A stretch of 64,000 nucleotides of DNA from an uncultured Paracoccaceae bacterium (GTDB taxonomy: Bacteria; Pseudomonadota; Alphaproteobacteria; Rhodobacterales; Rhodobacteraceae). The notes beneath the pieces were generated by a model. The model did no database searches. It saw only the letters and a list, made by a program, of their open reading frames with translations, and was not told the origin of the DNA. This document shows positions 41,425 through 49,458 of this stretch, in pieces (positions within the stretch are counted from its first letter, which is position 1; each line of letters opens with the position of its first letter). The position numbers and the translations under genes are program-made. The stretch covers positions 268,502 through 332,501 of the forward strand of contig CANNFU010000006.1 of NCBI GenBank assembly GCA_947503965.1, written 5' to 3'.

Positions 41425-42074
41425 TATGCGGCCTCTTGATTGGCGATGAAATGGTCGATGGCTTGCAGTGCGCTGGCACGATTTGCCGCAATGGTTGTGG
41501 TGTCTGCTGTGGTGGCTTCGATGCTGAAGACCGATACATCGCTGATTCCGATGAATCCCAGGATCATCTCCACGTAAGGCCGCATGAAATCGTAGCTTTG
41601 CAGCGGTCCGCCATCGGCATAGCCGCCAGCGCCATAGGACAGGGTCACCAACGCTTTCTTGCCCGTCACAAGCCCCCTGAATTGCCCGTCTTCATAAGCA
41701 AATGTGTGGCCGATGCGCACGACCTGGTCGATCCACGCCTTGAAGGCGGAAGGCACCGAGAAGTTGTAAATGGGCAGCGAGATAATGAGGATGTCGGCTG
41801 CCTGCACCTCAGCGATCAGTTGGTCCGAGAGAGCGGTTGCGGTGCGCAGCGTGTCGGTCATCGCTTCCGGTGGCGTATAATAGCCCTTGATCGTGGTGTC
41901 GCTGATATGAGGGATGGGTGCTGCCGCAAGATCACGTGAAACGACTTGCGCGTCGGGGTGGCGGTTTTGCAATTGCGCCACAAGATGCGCAGCTAGCGCC
42001 CGGCTGTAAGAGCCTTCTTCATCGCGGGATGCGGTTGCCCTGGCAGACGCGTCAATACGGAGGATCTGTGTCAT
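41424..42074 (-). CDS. azoR: FMN-dependent NADH-azoreductase
   Basis: 216 residues from the ATG at 42074, chosen because MTQILRIDASAR is the standard AzoR start; the upstream frame is in the promoter region. A flavodoxin-like fold with the FMN phosphate loop RIDASARATASRDEEGSYSR, a SLPIYNFSVPSAFKAWID segment and SYGAGGYADGGPLQ for FMN binding. It reduces quinones, azo compounds and nitroaromatics using NADH. Divergent from a LysR gene, which probably controls it. Confidence 0.9.
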   Translation of the reverse strand: MTQILRIDASARATASRDEEGSYSRALAAHLVAQLQNRHPDAQVVSRDLAAAPIPHISDTTIKGYYTPPEAMTDTLRTATALSDQLIAEVQAADILIISLPIYNFSVPSAFKAWIDQVVRIGHTFAYEDGQFRGLVTGKKALVTLSYGAGGYADGGPLQSYDFMRPYVEMILGFIGISDVSVFSIEATTADTTTIAANRASALQAIDHFIANQEAA

Positions 42075-42172
42075 CGGATGTTCCTTTGAATGTGATGTGG
42101 TTGCAAGATGTGCGACGTTCCATGAGTCCGACAGATGGACAAATGACAATCAGCCATGCAAAAAATGCACGA

Positions 42173-43075
42173 ATGAATCATTTGGATATTTCTGTCGCCG
42201 GGTTGCGATTGTTTTTTGACGTGGCACAGGCGGGATCCTTTGCCGCAGTGGCGCGTCTGCGGGGTGTGGATCCTTCGATTATCTCGCGCCAGATCAAGGG
42301 ACTGGAGGAAGCGCTGGGGTTTCGCCTGTTTGATCGCAACACGCGCCGGCTGCATTTAACCGAAGCGGGGCGACTGTATCTGGAGCGCACGCAGGGGCTT
42401 CTGGATGAGCTGGAGGCCGCACGTGAGGAGGCAACCGATATGATGTCGCAGCCGACCGGGCGGTTGCGTATGACGGCATCAACGGCGTTCGGTGAGCGGT
42501 GGTTGATGCCGCGCATGCGGGGTTTTGCGGCCAAATACTCGGGTATCACGCTTGATCTATGGCTGACGGATAGTGTGGTGGATATCGCTCAGGATGGTAT
42601 TGATCTGGCGGTGCGGCTGATGCCGCAGCCAGAGGGGGCCCTTGTGGCGCGCAAGCTGCTGGACACGCGGTATCATGTGGTTGCCAGCACCGCATATTTG
42701 GCGAGCGCAGGTTTCTTGATGACACCAAATGACCTGGAGTATCGGGATTGTCTGTTGCTGCCGCTGCCCGGGTACCGGTCGCATTGGCGGTTTCGCAAGA
42801 ACGGGGTGGTGACAGAGGTGCCGGTGACCGGCCGCATGACTATTTCCAACCCGCTTGCGCTACATCGGGCGGCCCGTGACGATATGGGGCCAGCGCTGTT
42901 GGCAGACTGGATTGTTGCGGATGATCTGAAATCGGGGCGGCTGGTGGATTGCCTGCCCGGCTGGGATGCCAGTGCAGCAGATTTCGATACGGCGGCTTGG
43001 CTGGTTTATCCCTCGCGCCACTATGTGCCGGGCAAGTTGCGGACGATGATTGATCATCTGGTGGCCACATCCTGA
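42173..43075 (+). CDS. LysR family transcriptional regulator
   Basis: 300 residues from the ATG at 42173; the long upstream frame lies antisense to azoR. N-terminal HTH FAAVARLRGVDPSIISRQIK and an effector domain ending CLPGWDASAADFDTAAW, typical of the CrgA/AaeR branch of LysR proteins. It is divergent from azoR/SDR across about 98 bases that include TGCA-A5-TGCA (about 42154-42166), a candidate site. It likely responds to a quinone or other electrophile (inference). Confidence 0.9.
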   Translation: MNHLDISVAGLRLFFDVAQAGSFAAVARLRGVDPSIISRQIKGLEEALGFRLFDRNTRRLHLTEAGRLYLERTQGLLDELEAAREEATDMMSQPTGRLRMTASTAFGERWLMPRMRGFAAKYSGITLDLWLTDSVVDIAQDGIDLAVRLMPQPEGALVARKLLDTRYHVVASTAYLASAGFLMTPNDLEYRDCLLLPLPGYRSHWRFRKNGVVTEVPVTGRMTISNPLALHRAARDDMGPALLADWIVADDLKSGRLVDCLPGWDASAADFDTAAWLVYPSRHYVPGKLRTMIDHLVATS

Positions 43076-43126
43076 CCCACAGGGGGTTGCCAAAGATGCT
43101 AAACCCGCGCCATACGTGGCGATAGC

Positions 43127-43203
43127 GGTCCGATAGCTCAACTGGATAGAGCAGCTGACTTCTAATCAGCAGGTTGAGGGTTCGAGTCCTTCTCGGATCG
43201 CCA
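43127..43203 (+). tRNA. tRNA-Arg (anticodon TCT)
   Basis: A complete cloverleaf. The acceptor arms are GGTCCGA (43127-43133) and TCGGATC (43193-43199), with discriminator G and CCA at 43201-43203. The anticodon stem GCTGA/TCAGC encloses CTTCTAA, giving anticodon TCT for AGA codons. The T loop is TTCGAGT. Confidence 0.97.
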
Positions 43204-43411
43204 CTTACCTATGAATTGTAAGTATTTTCAGTGCACAATTTTTGGTTGTGAATCCTAATGAAAATTAAGAAAATTTATTGAAAATCAAATAGTTTTGCCC
43301 CGTACGTCATGTCGATTTTTACATCTCTTTAACCGTAACATTTGACCTTTGTTAACTACGCGACGGTGCTGGCGTCGTGAGGTTTTAACACTAGGTAGGT
43401 GCGTTGCGGCG

Positions 43412-44062
43412 ATGTTCGATTTTCATGAAGATGCATTCGAGGACAGTTCTTTTACCAAAGCTGCACATGATGGGGTGCTTGCCCACGGTGTGTCAAAAAG
43501 ACTCTATGATTGGGCATTGGCATTGCTGTTCTTGCCTGTGCTGGTCATCGTCGGGCTTTGCCTGTTGATCCTCAACCCGTTCTACAACGCGGGCCCTTTG
43601 ATCTTTCGGCAAGAGCGCATGGGGCTGCGATGCCAGCCGTTTACCGCGTTTAAGTTTCGGTCGATGATGGTGGGTGCGGGCACTGGGCGCGGTGCGTTCG
43701 ATGCGCTTGAACAGGATCGGATCACGGCGCTGGGCCATTGGATGCGCCGCTTCCGCATTGATGAATTGCCACAGATCATCAACGTTTTGCGTGGCGAGAT
43801 GAGCATGATTGGCCCACGCCCGGACAGTTATGCCCATGCGTGCATCTATGTGCGCGAAATCCCCGGATATCGCGACCGGCATCAGGTGCTGCCTGGTATC
43901 AGCGGATTGGCACAGACGCAGATTGGTTATGTCGATGGGATTGAGGGCATCCAGCGAAAGGTCGCCGCCGATGCTCATTATATACGGCACCTCGGTTTCG
44001 GCATTGATCTGTGGATTACGTGGCGCACGATTTGCGTCGTGCTGGGGCGGCGAGGGGCGTAG
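43412..44062 (+). CDS. Undecaprenyl-phosphate sugar-1-phosphate transferase (exopolysaccharide initiation)
   Basis: 216 residues from the ATG at 43412; the longer frame adds an Arg/Cys-rich leader of no likeness. A single membrane hairpin (LYDWALALLFLPVLVIVG) precedes the bac_transf (PF02397) core: FRQERMGLRCQPFTAFKFRS, RRFRIDELPQIINVLRGEM and SMIGPRPD, with the Asp-Glu catalytic pair. It transfers a sugar-1-phosphate to undecaprenyl phosphate, the first step of the capsule repeat. The 200-base AT-rich stretch upstream holds its promoter. Confidence 0.92.
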   Translation: MFDFHEDAFEDSSFTKAAHDGVLAHGVSKRLYDWALALLFLPVLVIVGLCLLILNPFYNAGPLIFRQERMGLRCQPFTAFKFRSMMVGAGTGRGAFDALEQDRITALGHWMRRFRIDELPQIINVLRGEMSMIGPRPDSYAHACIYVREIPGYRDRHQVLPGISGLAQTQIGYVDGIEGIQRKVAADAHYIRHLGFGIDLWITWRTICVVLGRRGA

Positions 44063-44157
44063 GTCGCCGGGCGTTGCATCCCCGATCGGGCGTTGGGCGA
44101 AGCGATTGGTAACATCAACGGCCTAGGCATGGTGTCTTAACCAACGTGGAGAGACCC

Positions 44158-44415
44158 ATGCCTGATCCTTTTGAAACCGATTATGTGAATCTGACATCGC
44201 CTGCGGTGGCCCATTACACCATTACCCCATCCGATACGGCCGATTTGCCGGTGCGCCCACGTGCGCTGTACGTCAATGTGGCGGGCAGCGTTGTGCTGCA
44301 GGACGCGGCTGGGGAGACGGTAAGCTATGAGGTTGGCGCGGGTGCCGTTCTGAGCATCCGTCCGGCACGCGTGATGTCGACCGGGACCACTGCACAGCTT
44401 GTTGCGTGGTACTGA
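44158..44415 (+). CDS. ghsA: GTA head-spike base protein (rcc01079 family)
   Basis: 85 residues from the ATG at 44158, with GGAGA six bases upstream. It resembles the RcGTA spike-base family: ITPSDTADLPVRPRALYV, then GSVVLQDAAGETVSYEVGAGA and a VLSIRPARVMSTGTTAQ end. In Rhodobacter capsulatus the homologue (Rcc01079, GhsA) anchors head spikes on gene transfer agent particles. It is followed after three bases by the spike gene. It is not itself near a GTA structural cluster in this window, as in R. capsulatus, where ghsAB also sit apart from the main cluster. Confidence 0.78.
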   Translation: MPDPFETDYVNLTSPAVAHYTITPSDTADLPVRPRALYVNVAGSVVLQDAAGETVSYEVGAGAVLSIRPARVMSTGTTAQLVAWY

Positions 44416-44418
44416 CCC

Positions 44419-46020
44419 ATGATCGGTTTGGAGCTTTCCCTTGGCCAGGCCCAGCGGGGGTATCCGGACCCGCAGCCACTGGCCGCATTCTTTCAGCAAG
44501 GCACGGGGCAGCATGTTGCCTTGGCCGAAGGCGCCAATGGTGGCCTGTCGATCTGGACCGAATTGTCCGAAAATCACGCGGCCTGGATGCAGCTGGATAA
44601 CAATGACCCCAGCACCCGTTTGTCCTGGCGCGAGACGCTGGTGATGGAGTTGCGCAATATCTATCCGGTGGGAGATTTCGTGCTGAGCAGCGGGTGGTCG
44701 CAATTGCAATCCTCGGGCTCTGGCCTGTCGGGCAGTTATACGGGCAACCGCGCGGTCAGTACGTCTTCGGCGACTGCCACCGCCGCGGTGACAGTGGATC
44801 GCGCGACGTCATATGATGTGTGGGTGCATTATACATCCCGTACGAGTGGCGGATATGTGCGGGTTGATATTGATGGCACGCAAGCGCTGGTGAATGAAAT
44901 CGGTGATCCCACATCGCTGGGTTTCAAGGCGTTTCCCACCTATTCCGAGACTGACCTGCAGCGTCGTCAGTCGATCAAGGTTGCAAGCGGGCTGACGGGT
45001 AGCCACGACATCACGATCAGCAACGGTGGCGTGGCCACCCCCGGCGGCAACGCAATCATGATCGAGGCGGTGGCGATTACCGCCACATTGGCCGATCCAC
45101 GGATTTTACCCCCCCTGTGGCAGCCCGGCGTGACCTATGTGATGGGAGATGAGGTGCAGTTCGGCGGTCTCTATTACTCCGCGCGCGCCGATGGTGTCAG
45201 CGGCACGGATGGTCCGACCCATAGCGGCGGGATTGCATCGGATGGTGCGTTGGATTGGCGCGCAGATGATCGGCCGACCTATCCCAAATTCGTCGCGATT
45301 GATTATGCGTCAGAGCGCGAATACGCGATGCACTTTACCTCGGGCGGGGCTGCGACCGAGCTTGGGGGGCAGACCCATGGCAACGAGATTCTGCAGGGGC
45401 GGAGCGTTCTGTTGGATGGTACAGCGTGGACCCCGACGGCCACCGGAAACGGCCTGACTGTCGGGGGGCAGATCAGCATTGTTGAGGATTTGACATGGCG
45501 GCTTCAGACAGGGGCCGATATTGGGACCTGTAAATTGACGCGCAACGTGACCCCGGGTGTTGTTGCCCACAGCGTTGATGCGATCGGTACAGGTCCGGAG
45601 GTATCGTTTGAATGGTTCTATGCGGGCATGCTGCCCATGGTCCGGTGGGACGGCGAAAGCAGAAGTGTCGTGGTTGATGCGGTTTCCGCGCCCAATGCGT
45701 TGCCTGTTTTGCTGTCGGACTATGCCGGTGTGAACCCGCCAAATGTTGATTTTGCAGAGGCGCAACGCATTGGTCTGACTGCTGATCTGGATCAGGGTAC
45801 CATGACTTATGGCCACGAAGCCGGCGCACTGCCAGGCGTTGGCAATGTCGTGTCTGCGTTCGATGCGTTCCTGCGTCCGAACCTAAATGCATCGACGGCC
45901 AGTGGCGGTCTTGATTGGCAGGCAAAGGCCTATATCACGGGCGATGCGCCCGGTGGGTTACGTTTTGGCAATGGCGATATGCTGCGGTTCTTCAGCAGGC
46001 ATGTAATGCGGATGGACTAA
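44419..46020 (+). CDS. ghsB: GTA head-spike fibre protein (GhsB-like)
   Basis: 533 residues. The N-terminal part (to about 75) is short and probably attaches to the GhsA base. Residues about 90-220 form a carbohydrate-binding-module-like beta-sandwich (YDVWVHYTSRTSGGYVRVDI). Residues about 232-280 have a CBM5/12-like pattern (WQPGVTYVMGDEVQFGGLYY, then a Gly-Pro-Thr and a W). The rest is beta-rich. In R. capsulatus, GhsB gives GTA particles their head spikes that bind the host polysaccharide capsule. Translated 3 bases after ghsA and ends at a strong terminator. Confidence 0.72.
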   Translation: MIGLELSLGQAQRGYPDPQPLAAFFQQGTGQHVALAEGANGGLSIWTELSENHAAWMQLDNNDPSTRLSWRETLVMELRNIYPVGDFVLSSGWSQLQSSGSGLSGSYTGNRAVSTSSATATAAVTVDRATSYDVWVHYTSRTSGGYVRVDIDGTQALVNEIGDPTSLGFKAFPTYSETDLQRRQSIKVASGLTGSHDITISNGGVATPGGNAIMIEAVAITATLADPRILPPLWQPGVTYVMGDEVQFGGLYYSARADGVSGTDGPTHSGGIASDGALDWRADDRPTYPKFVAIDYASEREYAMHFTSGGAATELGGQTHGNEILQGRSVLLDGTAWTPTATGNGLTVGGQISIVEDLTWRLQTGADIGTCKLTRNVTPGVVAHSVDAIGTGPEVSFEWFYAGMLPMVRWDGESRSVVVDAVSAPNALPVLLSDYAGVNPPNVDFAEAQRIGLTADLDQGTMTYGHEAGALPGVGNVVSAFDAFLRPNLNASTASGGLDWQAKAYITGDAPGGLRFGNGDMLRFFSRHVMRMD

Positions 46021-46046
46021 GCTATTTTGCCAATAGCTTGATACTG

Positions 46047-46085
46047 AAAACCGGCGCTTTCATCATTTGCAGCGCCGGTTTTTTT
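46047..46085 (+). terminator. Rho-independent terminator after ghsB
   Basis: AAAACCGGCGCT (46047-46058) and AGCGCCGGTTTT pair across a 12-base loop (46059-46070), followed by a run of T to 46085. It ends the sugar-transferase-ghsAB transcript 27 bases after the ghsB stop. The minus-strand co-polymerase gene ends just beyond it, so it may serve both directions. Confidence 0.9.
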
Positions 46086-46091
46086 CTAGGA

Positions 46092-48056
46092 TCATGCCCG
46101 CACATTGGCACCCCGAAAGGCGCGCCAGGTCGTTTCGCCCGCCATTTGTCGCATTTGTCGCAGATCGACCTGTGTCATCACAAGGCCCGTAACAGGCGCA
46201 TGCACGGTTTCCAATTCCTGCTGCCCGGCCTTGATGACATCAAGCGGGGTCTTGTTCCAGCGCACCGCATACACAACCCCGTCGGCATGTTGCGCCAGCA
46301 TCCGCGTGTCCGGTGCGGACAGAACCGGTGGGGCGTTGATGATGATGTAGTCGTATTCCTCGCGCAGTTTGTGCATGAAATTCGAGAAAGCGGCAGTGCA
46401 GAAGATGTCGGCGTTCTCCGGCGTCTGCGCGTACCCCTTTAAGATATCAACGCCCCACCGCGGATCGCTGCTGATTGCATGTGCCAGCGGTGTTTGCCGG
46501 TTGATGACAGCATGCAAATCGCATGGTTTGACGGTATGGATATAGCGCGTGATCCCGACATTGCGTTGATCCCCCTCCAAAAGCAGGACGGCCTTGCCCA
46601 GACCGGTAAGTGCCTGCGCCAGTGTGATCGACAACAGCGCCTGATCTTCCCCGTCTATGCTGGATGTGCAAAGGATCGTCTGTGGCGGCTCGTCTGTGCC
46701 AGAGACAAGCAATGCCGTGCGCAGGCTTGCAGCGGCATCCTGTATATGCCGCGTGCTTTTTGTGCGAAGCTGATCGAGCAATTGTACCGGTCTGCGCAGC
46801 CGCGCCACGGGCATTTGCGCCATCACCGGCAATCCTGTCGCATCCCGCAATGCAGCTGGCTGACGAAAACCGCTGCGCATGGTTTCGAGCAGAAAAATCC
46901 AGCATGTCCCGATCACGGCGCCCAGTAATGCTGCGATCGCGATGATCAGCGTCTTGCGGGGTGCCACGTATCGGGCCGGCCCTGCGGGGCTGAGTATCCG
47001 GCTTTGCGCTTTCTGCAACCCGCCCTGCAGGGTGGCGTCCTGCAAACGGCCAAGAAACGTGTTGTACAGGATGCGCGCGGCGTCAGCTTCGCGTTGTAGC
47101 TGGTGTAACTGAACCAGTCCTGCTGATTGCGTGGCAAGTTGATCGGCCAGGTTGGCGCGTACTGTTTCCAGTGCTGTGATTTGGCCCTGCAGCCGTCGCG
47201 CATTTGCTGTCAGTGGTTGGCCCTGTACCGTCAAAGCACGCAGCGCTGTGCGCGCATCACGCAGCCGTTGGTCGGTGTCGATTGCCTGTCGGTTCAGATC
47301 GTCAAACGCTGCTTGGTCTGTTGCCGCGGCCAGGCTGATAAGGTCGGTGACGGCCGTTTCTTTACGTGCCAGTTCGATCTGCTGCTCAGACACTTTGTCA
47401 GACAGCCATGCGACCGCGTCTTCGGTTGCTGCGCGTGCGCTTTGCGACTGGTCCAGAATATAGATCGCCGCCAGTGTATTTGCGATATGGATGGATTTTT
47501 GTTCGAGGCGCGTGGTGACCGTGACCGTAAGAACGCCACTTTCTTCCTGAAGCTGTGCGTTGATGGCGTGTTTGAGGTTCTCAAGGGTCTTGATGGTAAT
47601 CGCCTGATCATCAGGCGCTAGTTGAACCTGACCGAGCAGCATTTCGCGCAACTGCGTGCGGATGCCGCGTGGCGACCACGGAGCGGCGGGGGTCAGGTAC
47701 CGGTTGAATTCCGGGTCATCGTGCAGATCAAGCTCGGTCGCGACCCTACTCAGCAAAGGGTAGGATCGCAGGACCGCGGTTTCCCGTGTCAGGTTTGCGG
47801 ATATGGGGTCAGCCCCGGTGATGTCCTGCGAGCTTACGATGTGCAATGTGGCGGTGGCGGCATAGCGTGGCTGCACCATTGCGAAGGCATAGTACCCCGC
47901 CAACAGGATGGCGATTAGCGTTGTGGCGACAACAATCAACTTTCCCTGCCAGAAGCAGCGCAGCAACCCTCTGACATCGACGGGATCAATACGAGCGGCC
48001 TCTATCAGCGCCATTTGCGCGCCGCGATGCGGATCTGCCAAAGCGTTTTGCGTCAT
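46092..48056 (-). CDS. Wzc-like polysaccharide co-polymerase with degenerate ATP motifs
   Basis: 654 residues from the ATG at 48056; a TTG at 48059 with a better-spaced GAAGGG is an alternative. TM1 is at about 41-61, followed by a long periplasmic domain with coiled coil (about 195-345), TM2 at about 370-390 and a cytoplasmic BY-kinase-like domain. That domain is degenerate: SSIDGEDQAL replaces the Walker A GEGKS/T, LLLEGDQR replaces LLIDADLR (A'), and IIINAPPV replaces IIIDxPPV (B). There is no C-terminal Tyr cluster. It probably sets chain length without autokinase activity (inference). Confidence 0.87.
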   Translation of the reverse strand: MTQNALADPHRGAQMALIEAARIDPVDVRGLLRCFWQGKLIVVATTLIAILLAGYYAFAMVQPRYAATATLHIVSSQDITGADPISANLTRETAVLRSYPLLSRVATELDLHDDPEFNRYLTPAAPWSPRGIRTQLREMLLGQVQLAPDDQAITIKTLENLKHAINAQLQEESGVLTVTVTTRLEQKSIHIANTLAAIYILDQSQSARAATEDAVAWLSDKVSEQQIELARKETAVTDLISLAAATDQAAFDDLNRQAIDTDQRLRDARTALRALTVQGQPLTANARRLQGQITALETVRANLADQLATQSAGLVQLHQLQREADAARILYNTFLGRLQDATLQGGLQKAQSRILSPAGPARYVAPRKTLIIAIAALLGAVIGTCWIFLLETMRSGFRQPAALRDATGLPVMAQMPVARLRRPVQLLDQLRTKSTRHIQDAAASLRTALLVSGTDEPPQTILCTSSIDGEDQALLSITLAQALTGLGKAVLLLEGDQRNVGITRYIHTVKPCDLHAVINRQTPLAHAISSDPRWGVDILKGYAQTPENADIFCTAAFSNFMHKLREEYDYIIINAPPVLSAPDTRMLAQHADGVVYAVRWNKTPLDVIKAGQQELETVHAPVTGLVMTQVDLRQMRQMAGETTWRAFRGANVRA

Positions 48057-48110
48057 CAAAAGTGGACCCTTCGTCCCGAGAACTCTTTCGCCTAATGAAC
48101 CATGAAGGGG

Positions 48111-48125
48111 TTAACCTTAAATTAA
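48111..48125. promoter_or_regulatory. Perfect CtrA-type box between wzc-like gene and flippase gene
   Basis: TTAA (48111-48114), seven bases, TTAA (48122-48125): an exact match to the TTAA-N7-TTAA site known for CtrA in Caulobacter. It lies 55 bases upstream of the co-polymerase start (on minus) and 68 bases upstream of the flippase start. CtrA control of surface polysaccharide would parallel its known control of GTA in Rhodobacter (inference). Confidence 0.55.
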
Positions 48126-48192
48126 TCACAATGACTGACGACTGAACGCAGCGGGCGCATGGTTAATGGCGCCTCTTCACGGTGAAGGTTTC

Positions 48193-49458
48193 ATGGTCGT
48201 TCAGGTCTTTTCCAGATTTGCCAAGGCTAACGCATGGGGGACCATGCTGCTGCGGGGTGGGATTGTCGCCGTCAATTTCAGTGTGATGATCGGGCTTGCG
48301 GCCGGGATGGGGCTGGCCGCCTTTGGCGAACTTGCAGTGATCTGGGGACTTGCGATGGTCGCGGGCACTGCACTGTCGGGCGGTGCACCGCTGTTATTGT
48401 TGCGCAGGCTCACGGATGGGCACGGCATGTCCCTCCAAAACCTGTGGCGACAGATCATCATGTTGCCGATTAGCATTGGGCTGGGCGCGTTGTTGATCTT
48501 GCATCTGGCGTTTCCGGCGATTGATTGGATGCCTGTTCTATTGGGCGGGGCAGCGATTAATCTGGCCACGTGCCTGGCAAGCATCATGCGCGCGTTGGGC
48601 AGCATGCATGCCTCGATGGCGCTGCGCGATGCGGGGCCCCAGGTTGCCTTGGGCCTGAGCGGGCTCTTGATGGCGGGATCATCCGCCGCGACCATCTTGC
48701 TGCATGCGGCGTTATGGCTGGGGCTGATCTGTATCGGGGCCGGTCTGTGGTGCGGGCAGCATAGGCGCCGGTGCGAGATCATTCGGCAGGATCGCAAGCC
48801 CGAGGGCATTGCGTGGGCGCTATGGGGAACGTCGTTGCTGGGTATGGTGCTGGCGCAGATCGATATTGTGGTCGGTGGCAGCGTGATGTCGGCGACGCAA
48901 GTCGGGCTTTACGCTGTCCTGCGGCGGTTGGCCAATCTGATTGCCCTGCCGGTCTCTGTCGCGACCTGGGTCAGCGCGGGGCCGGTTTCGGCAGCCTTTG
49001 GATCGGGCGACATCTGCGCGCTGCGAAGGGCCAGTGCCAAAGGCAGCCAGATCGCGCTGATCCCGGGTCTGATCCTGCTTGGCGTGATGTTGGCCGCATT
49101 GCCGGTTTATGACCTGATCGTCGGGCAAAGTATCGGACCTGAGGGCCGCGGGGCTTTTGCGATACTGGCGCTGGGCGCTTTCGCGCAGGTCGTTTTCGCG
49201 TCCTCCTTTACGGTCGCGACGTTATGCGGCGCGGCGCGCAGTGCGGCACTGTCGCGGGCTGTCGCAATCGCGCTTTACCTCGCCATGATCGGCATGCTGG
49301 GCGATAGTTTCGGCGTGACGCTTCACGCGGCCATCTACGCGGGCGCCGTGACAGCGGGTACCGCAATGCTGTGGTGGCAAGTCCGTCAGCGGCTGGGCGT
49401 GGACACATCCGTTGCGGTGATCCGAGGCCGGTTGGGGGTGTCATGGAAACCGTCATGA
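48193..49458 (+). CDS. Polysaccharide flippase (Wzx/MATE-like)
   Basis: 421 residues from the ATG at 48193, preceded by GTGAAGG. About twelve membrane helices with few charged residues, e.g. GIVAVNFSVMIGLAAGMGLA and VATWVSAGPVSAAFG. The size and topology fit an oligosaccharide flippase that moves lipid-linked repeat units outward. The motifs are weak, as in this family generally. Divergent from the co-polymerase, and its end overlaps the polymerase gene. Confidence 0.8.
   Translation: MVVQVFSRFAKANAWGTMLLRGGIVAVNFSVMIGLAAGMGLAAFGELAVIWGLAMVAGTALSGGAPLLLLRRLTDGHGMSLQNLWRQIIMLPISIGLGALLILHLAFPAIDWMPVLLGGAAINLATCLASIMRALGSMHASMALRDAGPQVALGLSGLLMAGSSAATILLHAALWLGLICIGAGLWCGQHRRRCEIIRQDRKPEGIAWALWGTSLLGMVLAQIDIVVGGSVMSATQVGLYAVLRRLANLIALPVSVATWVSAGPVSAAFGSGDICALRRASAKGSQIALIPGLILLGVMLAALPVYDLIVGQSIGPEGRGAFAILALGAFAQVVFASSFTVATLCGAARSAALSRAVAIALYLAMIGMLGDSFGVTLHAAIYAGAVTAGTAMLWWQVRQRLGVDTSVAVIRGRLGVSWKPS

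Noticed and set aside
43204..43411. AT-rich stretch after tRNA-Arg considered as an attachment site or integration scar
   Set aside because: No repeat of the tRNA 3' end and no integrase were found nearby. It is more simply the promoter region of the polysaccharide locus.
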